From: Promethearchaeia archaeon
GTDB lineage: Archaea; Asgardarchaeota; Lokiarchaeia; Sigyniarchaeales; SOKP01
DNA length: 38,598 nucleotides
Direction of reading: 5' to 3'
NCBI GenBank assembly: GCA_029856155.1
Contig: JAHQWL010000050.1
Span: forward strand, 1-38,598
Below, piece after piece: positions 25,269 through 34,953 of the stretch (position 1 is the stretch's first letter; every line of letters starts with the position of its first letter). The translations under genes were made by a program, and so were the position numbers. The notes beneath the pieces were generated by a model. That model did no database searches, was not told where the DNA came from, and was given only the letters and a program-made list of their open reading frames with translations.

Positions 25269-26909
25269 TTATGCTTCTATTATATATAACGGCCATTTTT
25301 TTAAAATTCCTTTAGGATTTTTACCACTTCTAACTTTTTCTAAAACTTCTGAACGTGTCACCACAAAATCTATTGGATTTTCATTAACTAATTTGATTTT
25401 AATTTCATTATTTAAGATAGCTCCTTTAAACTCATCATTTAGAATGCAATCAAGTAAAATTTTGCTATAATTCTTCAAATTAGAACAATTTTTCTTACCA
25501 TTTGAATGAAGATACAACGTCCACGGTTTATCTGAAACTTTTTTTTTTCTAATCAATAAAAGAGAATCAATATTTAAGCCACAATTCTCTTTTAGACAAT
25601 TTAATAGAAGTCGTGGATTATGAACTTCGAAATTAGCAAAACTAAAATAATCACCAGCAAATACTTTATAATCCGATTGTATTACAATTTCTTTCGATAA
25701 GTTTATTGGATATTTTAATTGAAAACTTGAACGTAAAATTCTTCCATCTATTTGTGGAAGTCCTTCCTGATGTTTAATAGAAATAACATCACCCAAATCA
25801 ATATTAACTAAAACTCCTGAGTTATTGAGTCGTGAAACATAAAGCTTGCCAAATTTATTTTTAGTTCTTGAAATAGCTTCTTTATTTCCTTTATATTCTA
25901 CTACGGGAATCGTTAATGGAAGAATATACATTTTATTTAAGCGTGATATTTCAAAATCCCCCTTGTTTATACTTGCAGCAAATGGACCAACTTCAGAAGC
26001 TACATAAAGATTAATAAATTTTTCCTTACCCTCTTCCCATTTCATAAATTTACGAATTAATTCCCAATCTGATTTTGATAATGAACTTATACTAAAAACC
26101 AAAGTTGCTTTAAATATTTTTTTAGATAATTCTTTTTGAATCTCTTTTGAAGCACTAACTAATCCATTTTTTTCAATTTTTAATAGGAGGTCTTCAAGTT
26201 TGGGGTTTTGAGTTTTATTTATTAAATCAAGCGATCTTTTTATCCCATCTTGGAGTCTAGTAATATCTGCCCATCCTAAAATTGTTATTGCTGGTGCGGA
26301 AATAACTGAAATATTATCCATTGTTAAAATTTTAGATATTATATCTAAATTTCTTGAATTTTTATATTCATATAGCAAATATGATTTTGGTTTGATAACG
26401 GATAGCATGATTCTTTGAGAAAATTCCGAGGAATAAAGTGAAATAAATTTTTTATCTCCATGTTTTTGAATCCCATCAAATTTAAGCCTTGAAGGAACAA
26501 AAATTATAGCAGAGGAATTTAAATCTAACCCACTCGATTCAAAGATTGCCTGCATTCCGGGTGCCCATTGTCTTTTAACAATGTCTTTTGCCATATGAAA
26601 CCATTTTAGCATTGATAATTTACTGTTTGTAGTCCCTGAAGTATGACAAAAAATTAAGGGGTCAGAAACTTTATCACTATTTAAAAAATCATCTAAATCT
26701 ATTGAGAAACTTCTAGAATCGGTTGTTTCAGATTTTATCCTATCGAAAAGATCTTCAATAGAAGATAACCCCGAAAGCTTTAATGATAGCTCTTCATATT
26801 CCTCTTGAGAATCTATTTCAAACCAATTTTTCCAATTTATCCTTTCTATGTCTGAAAAAGCTTTATTGAAGTTATTTTGAACTTTTTCATCAAAATCATG
26901 AGTTTCCAA
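25269..26909 (-). CDS. Divergent phenylacetate-CoA-ligase-like adenylate-forming enzyme
   Basis: A 546-residue protein with the ANL P-loop as FCHTSGTTNSKLSMLKW (H89 to T94 core), a form used by phenylacetate-CoA ligase-type enzymes. The usual Gly-x-Pro-Lys after the motif is replaced by NSKLS. Later blocks (LYVASEVGPFA, GKLYVSRLNNSG, VNIDLGDVISI, PQIDGR) follow the order of the adenylation core, with the conserved Asp in DLGD. The C-terminal lysine region is weak (RSGKNPKGILKKWP). It is probably an acid-activating enzyme with an unusual substrate or altered activity. It sits between two copies of the Pls-terminal-like membrane system and could be its separate adenylation partner; that is inference. 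Confidence 0.7.
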   Translation of the reverse strand: METHDFDEKVQNNFNKAFSDIERINWKNWFEIDSQEEYEELSLKLSGLSSIEDLFDRIKSETTDSRSFSIDLDDFLNSDKVSDPLIFCHTSGTTNSKLSMLKWFHMAKDIVKRQWAPGMQAIFESSGLDLNSSAIIFVPSRLKFDGIQKHGDKKFISLYSSEFSQRIMLSVIKPKSYLLYEYKNSRNLDIISKILTMDNISVISAPAITILGWADITRLQDGIKRSLDLINKTQNPKLEDLLLKIEKNGLVSASKEIQKELSKKIFKATLVFSISSLSKSDWELIRKFMKWEEGKEKFINLYVASEVGPFAASINKGDFEISRLNKMYILPLTIPVVEYKGNKEAISRTKNKFGKLYVSRLNNSGVLVNIDLGDVISIKHQEGLPQIDGRILRSSFQLKYPINLSKEIVIQSDYKVFAGDYFSFANFEVHNPRLLLNCLKENCGLNIDSLLLIRKKKVSDKPWTLYLHSNGKKNCSNLKNYSKILLDCILNDEFKGAILNNEIKIKLVNENPIDFVVTRSEVLEKVRSGKNPKGILKKWPLYIIEA

Positions 26910-27037
26910 AATAATCTCCTACGCTCTAAGTTTTATTTTATAATATTAATGGTTAAAAATAACGATATTTTCAAGATCTAATTAGAATAAATAAGGAAAA
27001 AATGAATTATATTGTTTTTCGAAAATATTTATTTGTT

Positions 27038-27577
27038 TTAAATATGAGCAAAAATACCATATAACCCAGACTCAGAATCTTGGAATATAGGCAAGTGTGG
27101 TGGCAAATAGGTAAATAGTATTAAAGAAAGTCCGAATCCTAAAATAACTATCCATGACATAATACTTATCCATCTTGGTAATTCATTTAATGTCAATATT
27201 TTATAGCTAACTACTTGACCAATAATTACACCAATATAAAAACTTAAAATGTCTATTATAAGAAGTTCTGCCCCAAGAATAGCTGTATATGAGTAAAATA
27301 CAATTAAAATGGTAGCTATACTTATTATAGCAGCAACGGTTTTTGCAATGATAATATTATTTGCTTTTTCTTTTATAAATTTATATTCGATTAAAAAAAA
27401 GATTATAAGTGGCCAATAGGGGAGTTTTAGATGTTCCCAAACACTTTCATTAACTGCAGTAATCGCCCCAACAGGAGGCCAAGAAAAAAGCCATTCAAAT
27501 ACAAAGTGGAATAAAGAACCAACGATAATAATAAAAACCATACCCAAAATTTCCCATTGTAATATTTTATTCTTCAT
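27038..27577 (-). CDS. DUF6512-like integral membrane protein
   Basis: A 179-residue protein with five or six membrane helices. The signature AVNESVWEHLKLPYWPLIIF after the first helix, together with HFVFEW, fits the DUF6512 family of unknown function. The C-terminus (PPHLPIFQDSESGLYG) is also family-like. It runs leftward, 128 bases upstream of the ligase gene start, in the same direction. Confidence 0.75.
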   Translation of the reverse strand: MKNKILQWEILGMVFIIIVGSLFHFVFEWLFSWPPVGAITAVNESVWEHLKLPYWPLIIFFLIEYKFIKEKANNIIIAKTVAAIISIATILIVFYSYTAILGAELLIIDILSFYIGVIIGQVVSYKILTLNELPRWISIMSWIVILGFGLSLILFTYLPPHLPIFQDSESGLYGIFAHI

Positions 27578-27818
27578 GTTTTCACCTTTAAATCTTTAAA
27601 AATCTAATCCAATTAATTTTAGTTAAATTGAAAATATAAAAAAAGTGCATATTTCTGTTTTATATAATAGATTAAATTTAAAAACAGTTCTGTTTAGATT
27701 CTATAAATTTATTCTAAATAGTAGCTTATCTTTATTAGAACTTATATTAATTTCTTTATTATTTCTAGATTGAAATTTGTTAATTTTAAATGCTAGTGAA
27801 ATACTAGTTTGATTTGAT

Positions 27819-28826
27819 ATGAAAGCCGCTGTATATGATGGTAATAAAATAACAATAAAAGATGTACCCGATCCAGAAATTAAAGAATCTCAAGCCTTAG
27901 TTCGCGTTGAAGCGGTAGGAATTTGTGGAACAGATTTGGCAATCGCAAATGGCTATTTGCTAACGCCTACTCCAATTATTCTAGGACATGAATTTGCTGG
28001 AAAAGTTGTAAAAATAGGGAAAGAAGTTGATCTTTCTTGGTTAAATAAAAGGGTTACATCGGAAATTAATAGTAATATTGATTTTGATTGTTATTATTGT
28101 AAAAAAGGGCTCTATACTCAATGTGTATCTCGTAAAGCTATTGGAATTGATATAGATGGTGCTTTATCAGAATATATTGCATTAGAATCTTATTTGTTGC
28201 ATGAAATACCTGATTCAATTACTTATGATGAGGCTACTTTTATCGAACCTCTCGCTGCAGCTTATCAAACATTTGAAATGATGCCAATTGATAAAAGTGA
28301 TAAAACTATAGCTTTATTTGGTCTTGGAAAGTTAGGATTATTAATCACTCAAATAGCAATATCTAAAGGATTAACATTAATAGCTATAGATGGTTCAGAT
28401 AAAAAACTTAATCTTACCAAAGAATTTGGGGCTAAATATTTAATCAATAGGGTGACATGTAAAGATGTTCCCGATGAGATCATAAATCTGACTAATAATT
28501 TAGGCGCTGATATTGTAATTGATACAACTGGTAATCCTAATGCACTGAGGGAGATTATTGCTTCCTGCAGAACTCGAGGAAAAATTCATGTAAAGAGCAC
28601 TCATGGACTTGAAACACCAATTAATCTCACTGATATTGTCGTTCGCGAGCTAACGCTTTATAGTAGTAGATGTGGACCATTTGAAAAAGCAATTGACGGT
28701 TTAACATCTGGTAATATACAAGTAAAGCAATTAATTTCAAAAAAGTTCAAATTAGATGAAATAAATAAAGCTTTTGACTCTTATAAAAACAACCGAGATC
28801 ATATTAAAACTGTTGTTCACATATAG
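27819..28826 (+). CDS. Zinc-type medium-chain alcohol dehydrogenase
   Basis: A 335-residue MDR dehydrogenase. Catalytic zinc site: GICGTDLA and GHEFAGKVV. A Rossmann domain with ALFGLGKLGLLITQIA binds NAD(P). SEINSNIDFDCYYCKKGLYTQC, followed by GIDIDGALSEYIALES and FIEPLAAAYQ, matches the MDR_like subgroup rather than classical ADH. The structural zinc loop has only three Cys in this lobe, the first position being Asp or Asn instead of Cys, so that site may be lost or altered. The substrate is unknown. It lies 142 bases before the second membrane-LbetaH gene on the same strand. Confidence 0.9.
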   Translation: MKAAVYDGNKITIKDVPDPEIKESQALVRVEAVGICGTDLAIANGYLLTPTPIILGHEFAGKVVKIGKEVDLSWLNKRVTSEINSNIDFDCYYCKKGLYTQCVSRKAIGIDIDGALSEYIALESYLLHEIPDSITYDEATFIEPLAAAYQTFEMMPIDKSDKTIALFGLGKLGLLITQIAISKGLTLIAIDGSDKKLNLTKEFGAKYLINRVTCKDVPDEIINLTNNLGADIVIDTTGNPNALREIIASCRTRGKIHVKSTHGLETPINLTDIVVRELTLYSSRCGPFEKAIDGLTSGNIQVKQLISKKFKLDEINKAFDSYKNNRDHIKTVVHI

Positions 28827-28968
28827 TATCAATTTATTATTTATCCTATTCATACTCAATAATATACAAGAAAGTTAATAAAAAAACATTGAATTTTTTA
28901 AAAAATAAATTTTAATTAATAAATATACCTTTAAAATCATAAATTGGTTCTTTTAAGGAAAAATACTA

Positions 28969-30798
28969 ATGGACACTACTGAATTACCATCGATTGAAAG
29001 TGTTTCAGAGAATAATACCGTTAAAGAAGAAATTAAAAATCAATATTTTTGGTATCTTTTAGTGCTTTTCACTATATTTTTAGCTTCATTAGTTATTCCC
29101 GCGATTTTGTTTCTAATGTATGTATTTTTCTTTTTTTTACCTAATTTTTTAGAAACTACTAGTTTTTTAGCCCTTTTTACTGAGTTTAAACCATTGATAG
29201 CATTGATTTCTATGCCTTTAATTCTCATTGGGTGTTATCTTATTCGACTATTCTTTATAGGTATAATTACACGTGGTTTTTGGTATCTAACTGAAAAAAG
29301 ATCCCCTAGTAAAAGTGGTATTATACCAAGAAATTTTCCTAGTAAAACATTAAATTATTATCAACTTAGAGGGTTCATGATTAAATATGGAAAGAATGCT
29401 TTTATGAAAGGACCTTTTCCTTGGCTTAGCAACTGGTATTTTAATTTTATAGGAGCAAGCAAAATTGGAAAAGGTACCACCTTTGAGGAATCTGTTAGTA
29501 GTGATAAATTTATTGAAGTAGGGGAAAATTGCTATATAGGAGTTAATTCTGCTTTAGCTAGCCATGTTATTGAAGGAGTATTTGGAAACATCTCTTATTT
29601 TAAAGTAAAAACTGGAGATAATTTTACTGCCGCAGCTAGTAATGTTTTAGGACCTGGTTCTGAAGCCTATGATAATTCTTATTTACTTCCTTTAGCAGCA
29701 GCCACGAAGCATAGTTTAATTAAAGGAAATAATTATTACTGGGGCATGCCATTAAGAAAAATTTTCAGAAAAAAGATTATGAATTTTTTAAGAATATCAC
29801 CAAAGGATTTAGAAAAAGGTGAAAATGCTGGAGGTTACAAAGATAAAAAATTGTTTAAAAAATTGAGGGCTCAGAAACATTCGAAACAATCTGAAACTGA
29901 ACCCAAAATAGTACAAGATAACGGAGCTTTAAGTAAAGAAAATATTAATCTTAATAATTTGGATGAAGAAGATTTAAGAATTGATTTTACTACTAGTAGT
30001 GCAATTTCAAGAGTAAATATAAAATTTTTAGCTGTTTATATCCCAATTTTTTGGCTATCTGGGATGCTAGATACTGTAATCTTTTACACTTTCACTCATT
30101 ATGTTCAAAACTGGGTTTTAATGGCATTTTTTCTACCAGCAATATTAATTTTTATTTGGTTTATATTCATTTTAGGGTGTTTTTTCTTTAGCAAACTTTT
30201 CTTAATATTAATTAAATTAATACATAGACCAAAAGAAGGAATATTTAAAGCTGAAAAAGGAGATACTGATTTTGAATTTTGGTGTTTGCGAACTGAATTA
30301 AAAAAGATAGCTTTTTGGCTTATTCGAAATTGGCCTCTCCCTTGGATGGATATTTTGGCTTTTAAATGGTTCGGAATCAAAATGAGTCTATCAAGCACGT
30401 TATGGGATTCATGGTGCGATGGTGAATTTATTACATTTGGACGTAGAGTAATTGTAGGGCAAGGTGCTACTGTTATGTCCTCTATGGTTGTCGGAAAATA
30501 TTTAATAATTAAAAATACCATTCTGGATGATTATGTAGTTATTGGAGGTCAGAGCATCGTAGCCCCAGGAACGATCGTTGGTAAGGATTCAGTAATTGGT
30601 GCTCTTAGTACGACTACCTTTAATCAGATCCTTGAGCCTGGATGGATTTATTTTGGAATTCCTGTTATTCAGCTAAAAAAAAATAAATATTCCGAAGAAC
30701 GTCGAGATATACTTATGAAAAAGGATGTTGATGAAGAAAAGAAGTTTGAAATTGAACATGAAGTCAATATTGATGAAGATAAAAAGGAATTCGCATAA
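28969..30798 (+). CDS. Fused membrane LbetaH protein (modules 1+2), without module 3
   Basis: A 609-residue protein. Residues 1 to about 285 equal module 1 of the 18154 gene (SPSKSGIIPRNFPSKTLNYY, KIGKGTTFEESVSSDKFIEV). A charged Lys/Gln/Glu linker at about 285-335 leads into module 2 (IDFTTSSAISRVNIKF, HRPKEGIFKAEKGDTDFEFW, TFGRRVIVGQGATVMSS, tail VNIDEDKK). Two membrane hairpins precede each beta-helix. The next rightward gene is not module 3; a leftward YkgJ gene intervenes before the third copy. It is likely an ancestral duplicate of 31342-33240 that lost or never had its own module 3, and could share the one at 33227. Confidence 0.75.
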   Translation: MDTTELPSIESVSENNTVKEEIKNQYFWYLLVLFTIFLASLVIPAILFLMYVFFFFLPNFLETTSFLALFTEFKPLIALISMPLILIGCYLIRLFFIGIITRGFWYLTEKRSPSKSGIIPRNFPSKTLNYYQLRGFMIKYGKNAFMKGPFPWLSNWYFNFIGASKIGKGTTFEESVSSDKFIEVGENCYIGVNSALASHVIEGVFGNISYFKVKTGDNFTAAASNVLGPGSEAYDNSYLLPLAAATKHSLIKGNNYYWGMPLRKIFRKKIMNFLRISPKDLEKGENAGGYKDKKLFKKLRAQKHSKQSETEPKIVQDNGALSKENINLNNLDEEDLRIDFTTSSAISRVNIKFLAVYIPIFWLSGMLDTVIFYTFTHYVQNWVLMAFFLPAILIFIWFIFILGCFFFSKLFLILIKLIHRPKEGIFKAEKGDTDFEFWCLRTELKKIAFWLIRNWPLPWMDILAFKWFGIKMSLSSTLWDSWCDGEFITFGRRVIVGQGATVMSSMVVGKYLIIKNTILDDYVVIGGQSIVAPGTIVGKDSVIGALSTTTFNQILEPGWIYFGIPVIQLKKNKYSEERRDILMKKDVDEEKKFEIEHEVNIDEDKKEFA

Positions 30799-30813
30799 AA
30801 AGACATTAATATT

Positions 30814-31239
30814 TTAAATTATATTTATTTTCAATTGTTCTTTTAGAAATCTCTTTAAAACATCACACTTTTCTTTCAAAACCTGTTTATCTTGATAGAA
30901 CAGATTAACTCTAGGGCAATCCTTATCAAATATACACTTTTTCCTATGGAAATCGTATATTAAAGGGTAAAATCTGCAACCTTGAGGACGAAACTCATAA
31001 ATAGTACAAATCTTTAAAAGCTTGTCAAAAAAAACACAATATCCTTCAATATTTTTTAATTGAAAAAGATCATCCTTGTTTTTAAAAATAAACTCTTGCT
31101 TTCTTTTATGATCTTGGCATTTTCTCATTATCAAATCAATATCATGTTCGGAAACAATCATCTCTGTCTCTATACAACACTTTCCACAATTTTCGCAATC
31201 ATTTGACATGGTTGGTTTTTCTTTTTGCCTACGACTCAT
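30814..31239 (-). CDS. YkgJ-family cysteine cluster protein
   Basis: A 141-residue protein. CENCGKCCIETEM at the N-terminus, then GYCVFFDKLLKICTIYEFRPQGCRFYPL and CIFDKDCPRV, give the YkgJ/CxxCxxCC pattern of a metal or Fe-S binding cluster. Family members are implicated in protein methylation or metal handling, but no reaction is established here. It is inserted on the opposite strand between two copies of the membrane system, 15 bases after the end of the second copy. Confidence 0.88.
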   Translation of the reverse strand: MSRRQKEKPTMSNDCENCGKCCIETEMIVSEHDIDLIMRKCQDHKRKQEFIFKNKDDLFQLKNIEGYCVFFDKLLKICTIYEFRPQGCRFYPLIYDFHRKKCIFDKDCPRVNLFYQDKQVLKEKCDVLKRFLKEQLKINII

Positions 31240-31341
31240 AACTTTAAAAGAAAAAAAAAATAACTATTAAAGTATAATAAGTATCAATTGTTTTTTAATG
31301 AAGAAAAAATTACCGAAATTTATACCTCGTAATAAGAATCA

Positions 31342-33240
31342 ATGGTAAAAATGAGTGAAGAAGAAAAAGAATCTGAGCTATCTGATTCCGATGATTCTAA
31401 TAACGAAGTTATAAAAGAAGAAGTAAGTCTTCAATTTCATTTATATATTATTATTTTCGCTATTATCTATTATATTTCATGGGTTATACCAGGATTTGTA
31501 TTTTGGTTATATTTTTTCTTCCCTTTTCGAATATTCTTTTTAGAAAATCTTGGTTTTTTATCTCTTTTTACTAATTTAAGTTCTCTAATAACGTTATTAA
31601 TAATGCCTTTAGTTATAATTGGCTGTTATATAATTCATTTAATGCTGATTGGATTAACAACACGATTTATTTGGGGAATTACTGAAAAAAATTCACCCTC
31701 AAAATCAGGTATCATTCCAAGAAATATTAGAAGTAGAGTAGCAAATTATTACCATATTAGAAGTTTTATGATAAAATACGGAAAAAATACCTTTACAAAA
31801 GGTATATTTCCATGGTTATCTAATTGGTTTTTTAATTTTGTTGGGTCAAACAAAATTGGAAAAGGTACAACCTTAGAGGAATCTGTGGGTATGGATAAAT
31901 TTATAGATATTGGTGAAAATTGTTATATTGGTGTAAATACTACCTTAGCGAGCCATCTCGTCGTTGGGATTTTTGGTAATATCTCATATTTTGAAATTAA
32001 AGTTGGTAATAATGTAACTTCTTCTGCTTTGAGCAATGTTGGTCCCGGAAGTGAAATTTATGAAGATACATATCTATTACCTCTAGCTTCTACACCAAAA
32101 CATAGTATATTAAAAGGTAATAACTCATATTATTTTGGAATTCCAATGAGAAAAATCTTTAGAAAGAAACTTATGAAATATTTAAAAGTAACACCAAAAG
32201 ATTTGGAGATGAATGAGAATATTGAGGGGTACTCAGATAAAAAATTATTAAAAGAAATAAAAAAGAAGAAGAATTATCCTGAAAATGACGATGAAAATGT
32301 TGATAGAGAACAAACTCTGGGTGACCTACAAGAAGATAAATTAGTATTGGATAAATTAACCGCAAAAGATTTAGCGATTGATTTCACAACAAGCTCTGCA
32401 ATAAGTAGGGTAAATGTAAAGTTTTTAATTGTATATATACCAATCTTTTGGCTTTCGGGATTAATCGTAACCATAATTTGGTACTGGTATTCTAGAACTC
32501 AAGTTTCATCGAACTTTCAATGGGCATTTTTCTTTTTCTTCCCATTTGTTTTGTTCGGATTATTATATATCTTTATTGCGGGATGCCTTCTTTTTAGTAA
32601 GCTATTTTTAATTTTAATAAATTTAATTCATAAACCTAAAGAGGGTGTTTTTAAAGCAGAGATTGGAGATACTAATTACGAATTTTGGATGATGAGAACT
32701 GAACTAAAGAAAATTGCTTTATGGTTATTTCGAAATTCACCGTTTCCGTGGACCGATGCATTAGCTTTTAAGCAGTTAGGGATAAATATGGATTTTTCAA
32801 GCCATTTGGCGGATACGTGGTGTGATTCTGAATTTATTAAATTTGGTCGTAAAGTATTGGTCGGTCAGGGAGCTACAATTATGTCCAGTATGGTAATAGG
32901 TAAATATTTACTGATTAAAAAAGTATTTTTTGATGATTATGTAATGGTTGGAGGTCATACGACGATTGCTCCAGGGACGATAATAGAGAAAGAATCGGTT
33001 ATCGGTGCGATAAGTTCAACAACCTATGATCAAGTTCTAAAACCTGGTTGGATTTATTTTGGAATACCCGCTAGGGAGTTAAAAGAAAATAAATATGCTG
33101 AAGAAAGAAGAGATGTAATAATAAAACGCCAAGTAGCTGAAGACAAAAAATTTGAAATGACGTATGAAGTTAATATTGATGAGGATAAGAAAGAATTAAT
33201 TAAACCAAAGAAGGAGTTGAAAAAAAATGAGTGTTCCTAA
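31342..33240 (+). CDS. Fused membrane LbetaH protein (modules 1+2), third copy
   Basis: A 632-residue protein with the same order as 28969-30798: module 1 (SPSKSGIIPRNIRSRVANYY, KIGKGTTLEESVGMDKFIDI), a longer acidic/basic linker at about 290-345, then module 2 (IDFTTSSAISRVNVKF, HKPKEGVFKAEIGDTNYEFW, KFGRKVLVGQGATIMSS, tail VNIDEDKK). ATG 31342 or ATG 31351 may be used. Its 3' end overlaps the start of module 3 by 14 bases, so the two products are made together. Confidence 0.75.
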   Translation: MVKMSEEEKESELSDSDDSNNEVIKEEVSLQFHLYIIIFAIIYYISWVIPGFVFWLYFFFPFRIFFLENLGFLSLFTNLSSLITLLIMPLVIIGCYIIHLMLIGLTTRFIWGITEKNSPSKSGIIPRNIRSRVANYYHIRSFMIKYGKNTFTKGIFPWLSNWFFNFVGSNKIGKGTTLEESVGMDKFIDIGENCYIGVNTTLASHLVVGIFGNISYFEIKVGNNVTSSALSNVGPGSEIYEDTYLLPLASTPKHSILKGNNSYYFGIPMRKIFRKKLMKYLKVTPKDLEMNENIEGYSDKKLLKEIKKKKNYPENDDENVDREQTLGDLQEDKLVLDKLTAKDLAIDFTTSSAISRVNVKFLIVYIPIFWLSGLIVTIIWYWYSRTQVSSNFQWAFFFFFPFVLFGLLYIFIAGCLLFSKLFLILINLIHKPKEGVFKAEIGDTNYEFWMMRTELKKIALWLFRNSPFPWTDALAFKQLGINMDFSSHLADTWCDSEFIKFGRKVLVGQGATIMSSMVIGKYLLIKKVFFDDYVMVGGHTTIAPGTIIEKESVIGAISSTTYDQVLKPGWIYFGIPARELKENKYAEERRDVIIKRQVAEDKKFEMTYEVNIDEDKKELIKPKKELKKNECS

Positions 33241-34177
33241 CACGATGAGGGTCGGTCCTTTCACAAGTACTGTCCTTGTAAAGAAACGTTATTTAACTTT
33301 TTACATCTTGTTGATTTGGGCAAGTATTATTCCAATTCTTTTGGAATTTTGGATTTATTGGCGATTTTTATGGAATCCAATAAGACCAGTCCACTTTTAC
33401 ACATTTCTTCCACTTTTGGCTTTTTTAATGTATATTACTCTAGTTTTTTCTTCAATACTTTTTGCTAAGATCTTATTAATTATAATTAATGCAATCCATA
33501 AGCCTCGAGAAGGCGTTTTTTTAAGAATTCCCGCAGATCGAGATTATAGATATTGGAGTCTACGGAATACTATAAAAAGATGGCCAATTTGGCTTGCTCA
33601 CAGATTTCCTTTCCCTGGATTTTTAGATAATGTCTGTTTCAAAATGTTTGGAGTGAAAACTAAAATTTCAAACTCTCTATTTGAAGGTTGGGTCGATACT
33701 GAATTTATAAATTTTGGTAAAGACGTAGTTGTTGGACAAGGAGCAATTGTTCAATCTGCCGTAATAATAGGTAATCTATTAATAATCCGAAAAACTGTTA
33801 TAGAAGATGAAGTTAGGATAGGGTCGCATGCTATAATCATGCCGGGTACACATATTGAGCACAATTGTATTTTAGCTGCTAATTCCGTAACTACGGTAGG
33901 ACAGGTTTTAGAGAGAGGATACATTTATGCGGGTATTCCCGCAAAAAAGTTCAAAAAGAACTATTTTTTTGAGGATGGATTGGAGGATAAGATAGGGCAC
34001 GTTGAGGATGTTGAGGCGTTAAGAGAAAAATATGAACAGATTTATACTAAAAGATATGATAAATTGAAACTTAAAGAGCGTCGTGAATTAAAAAGAGAAA
34101 AGAAAGAAGAGGAAAAGAAGAGATTTGACTATGCAGCTGATGAATGGGAAGAATTTGACGATGGTTTCAACATTTAA
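33227..34177 (+). CDS. Membrane LbetaH protein, module 3 of third copy
   Basis: A 316-residue protein homologous to 19973-20821: MSVPNTMRVGPFTSTVLVKK start, two membrane helices, HKPREGVFLRIPADRDYRYW, and a beta-helix (EFINFGKDVVVGQGAIVQSA, DEVRIGSHAIIMPGTHIEH, RGYIYAGIPAKKFKK). It has an extra 35-residue Lys/Glu-rich coiled C-terminal tail (KLKERRELKREKKEEEKKR) not found in the first copy. Its ATG lies inside the end of the fused gene, with GGAG about 10 bases upstream, which suggests translational coupling and a fixed ratio to modules 1+2. Confidence 0.75.
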   Translation: MSVPNTMRVGPFTSTVLVKKRYLTFYILLIWASIIPILLEFWIYWRFLWNPIRPVHFYTFLPLLAFLMYITLVFSSILFAKILLIIINAIHKPREGVFLRIPADRDYRYWSLRNTIKRWPIWLAHRFPFPGFLDNVCFKMFGVKTKISNSLFEGWVDTEFINFGKDVVVGQGAIVQSAVIIGNLLIIRKTVIEDEVRIGSHAIIMPGTHIEHNCILAANSVTTVGQVLERGYIYAGIPAKKFKKNYFFEDGLEDKIGHVEDVEALREKYEQIYTKRYDKLKLKERRELKREKKEEEKKRFDYAADEWEEFDDGFNI

Positions 34178-34215
34178 CAAAAGTATTATAATCCAGTTAA
34201 TTTAGCATCCTTATT

Positions 34216-34923
34216 TTATGTTAAAATAAAATACATTCTTCTATTGCTTTTTCCTTTATTAACGGTCTTAGTCACTTCAATTTTACCGATCTCTTTTAAA
34301 TGGTTGATATGAGTACCACCATCTACTTGTTCGTCGATATCTCCTATCCTAACAATGCGAAATTCCTTAATATTCTTGGGTAATCCTACAGCTAAGCGTG
34401 CTAATTCAGGTTTTCCTAAAACCTCCTCTCTAGCCATGTAATCAATAGTGATTGGTAAATCTTTCTCAATGATGTTATTTGCTTCCTCTACAAAAGTCCG
34501 TAATTTTTCAGGTGAATAATCTTGCATTGAAAAATCCATTCTTGTTTTATCTAATTCTATTTGATTCCCTGTAATTTTAGCATCAGCTCTCCTATAGAGG
34601 ATATTACTAATTAGATGAGAAGCAGTATGATAACGCATAAAAGTATATCTTCGTTCCCAATCAAGTTCACAACTAACTTGTTCACCTTCTTTTAAACCTG
34701 GTTTATCTACTTCATGACTAATTTTCCCAGAGAATTTACCAACATATACAACTTTAAATTTTTGATTATCCTTTATAATGAATCCTTCATCCGAAGGTTG
34801 ACCTCCTCCTTTAGGGTAGAAGGCAGTCTTATCAAGAACAACATATTTATCATCTGCAACACTTACAACTTTCGCATTCCAGCTTTTAAGGTAAGAATCA
34901 TCCATATAGAGTGCTCTAGCCAT
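34216..34923 (-). CDS. alaX: Alanyl-tRNA editing protein AlaX-M
   Basis: A 235-residue free-standing editing domain that hydrolyses Ser-tRNA(Ala). TAFYPKGGGQPSDEG is the family glycine motif. Zinc ligands are H99 and H103 (RYHTASHL), with the second site in VDGGTHINH (D201, H205), the Asp form typical of AlaX-M rather than the Cys form of full AlaRS. The length fits AlaX-M. It is the last gene of a leftward operon after two tiny zinc-ribbon genes, 30 bases downstream of the nearer one. Confidence 0.93.
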   Translation of the reverse strand: MARALYMDDSYLKSWNAKVVSVADDKYVVLDKTAFYPKGGGQPSDEGFIIKDNQKFKVVYVGKFSGKISHEVDKPGLKEGEQVSCELDWERRYTFMRYHTASHLISNILYRRADAKITGNQIELDKTRMDFSMQDYSPEKLRTFVEEANNIIEKDLPITIDYMAREEVLGKPELARLAVGLPKNIKEFRIVRIGDIDEQVDGGTHINHLKEIGKIEVTKTVNKGKSNRRMYFILT

Positions 34924-34953
34924 AAAAAAAAGAAAATATTTTACCTTATAACT

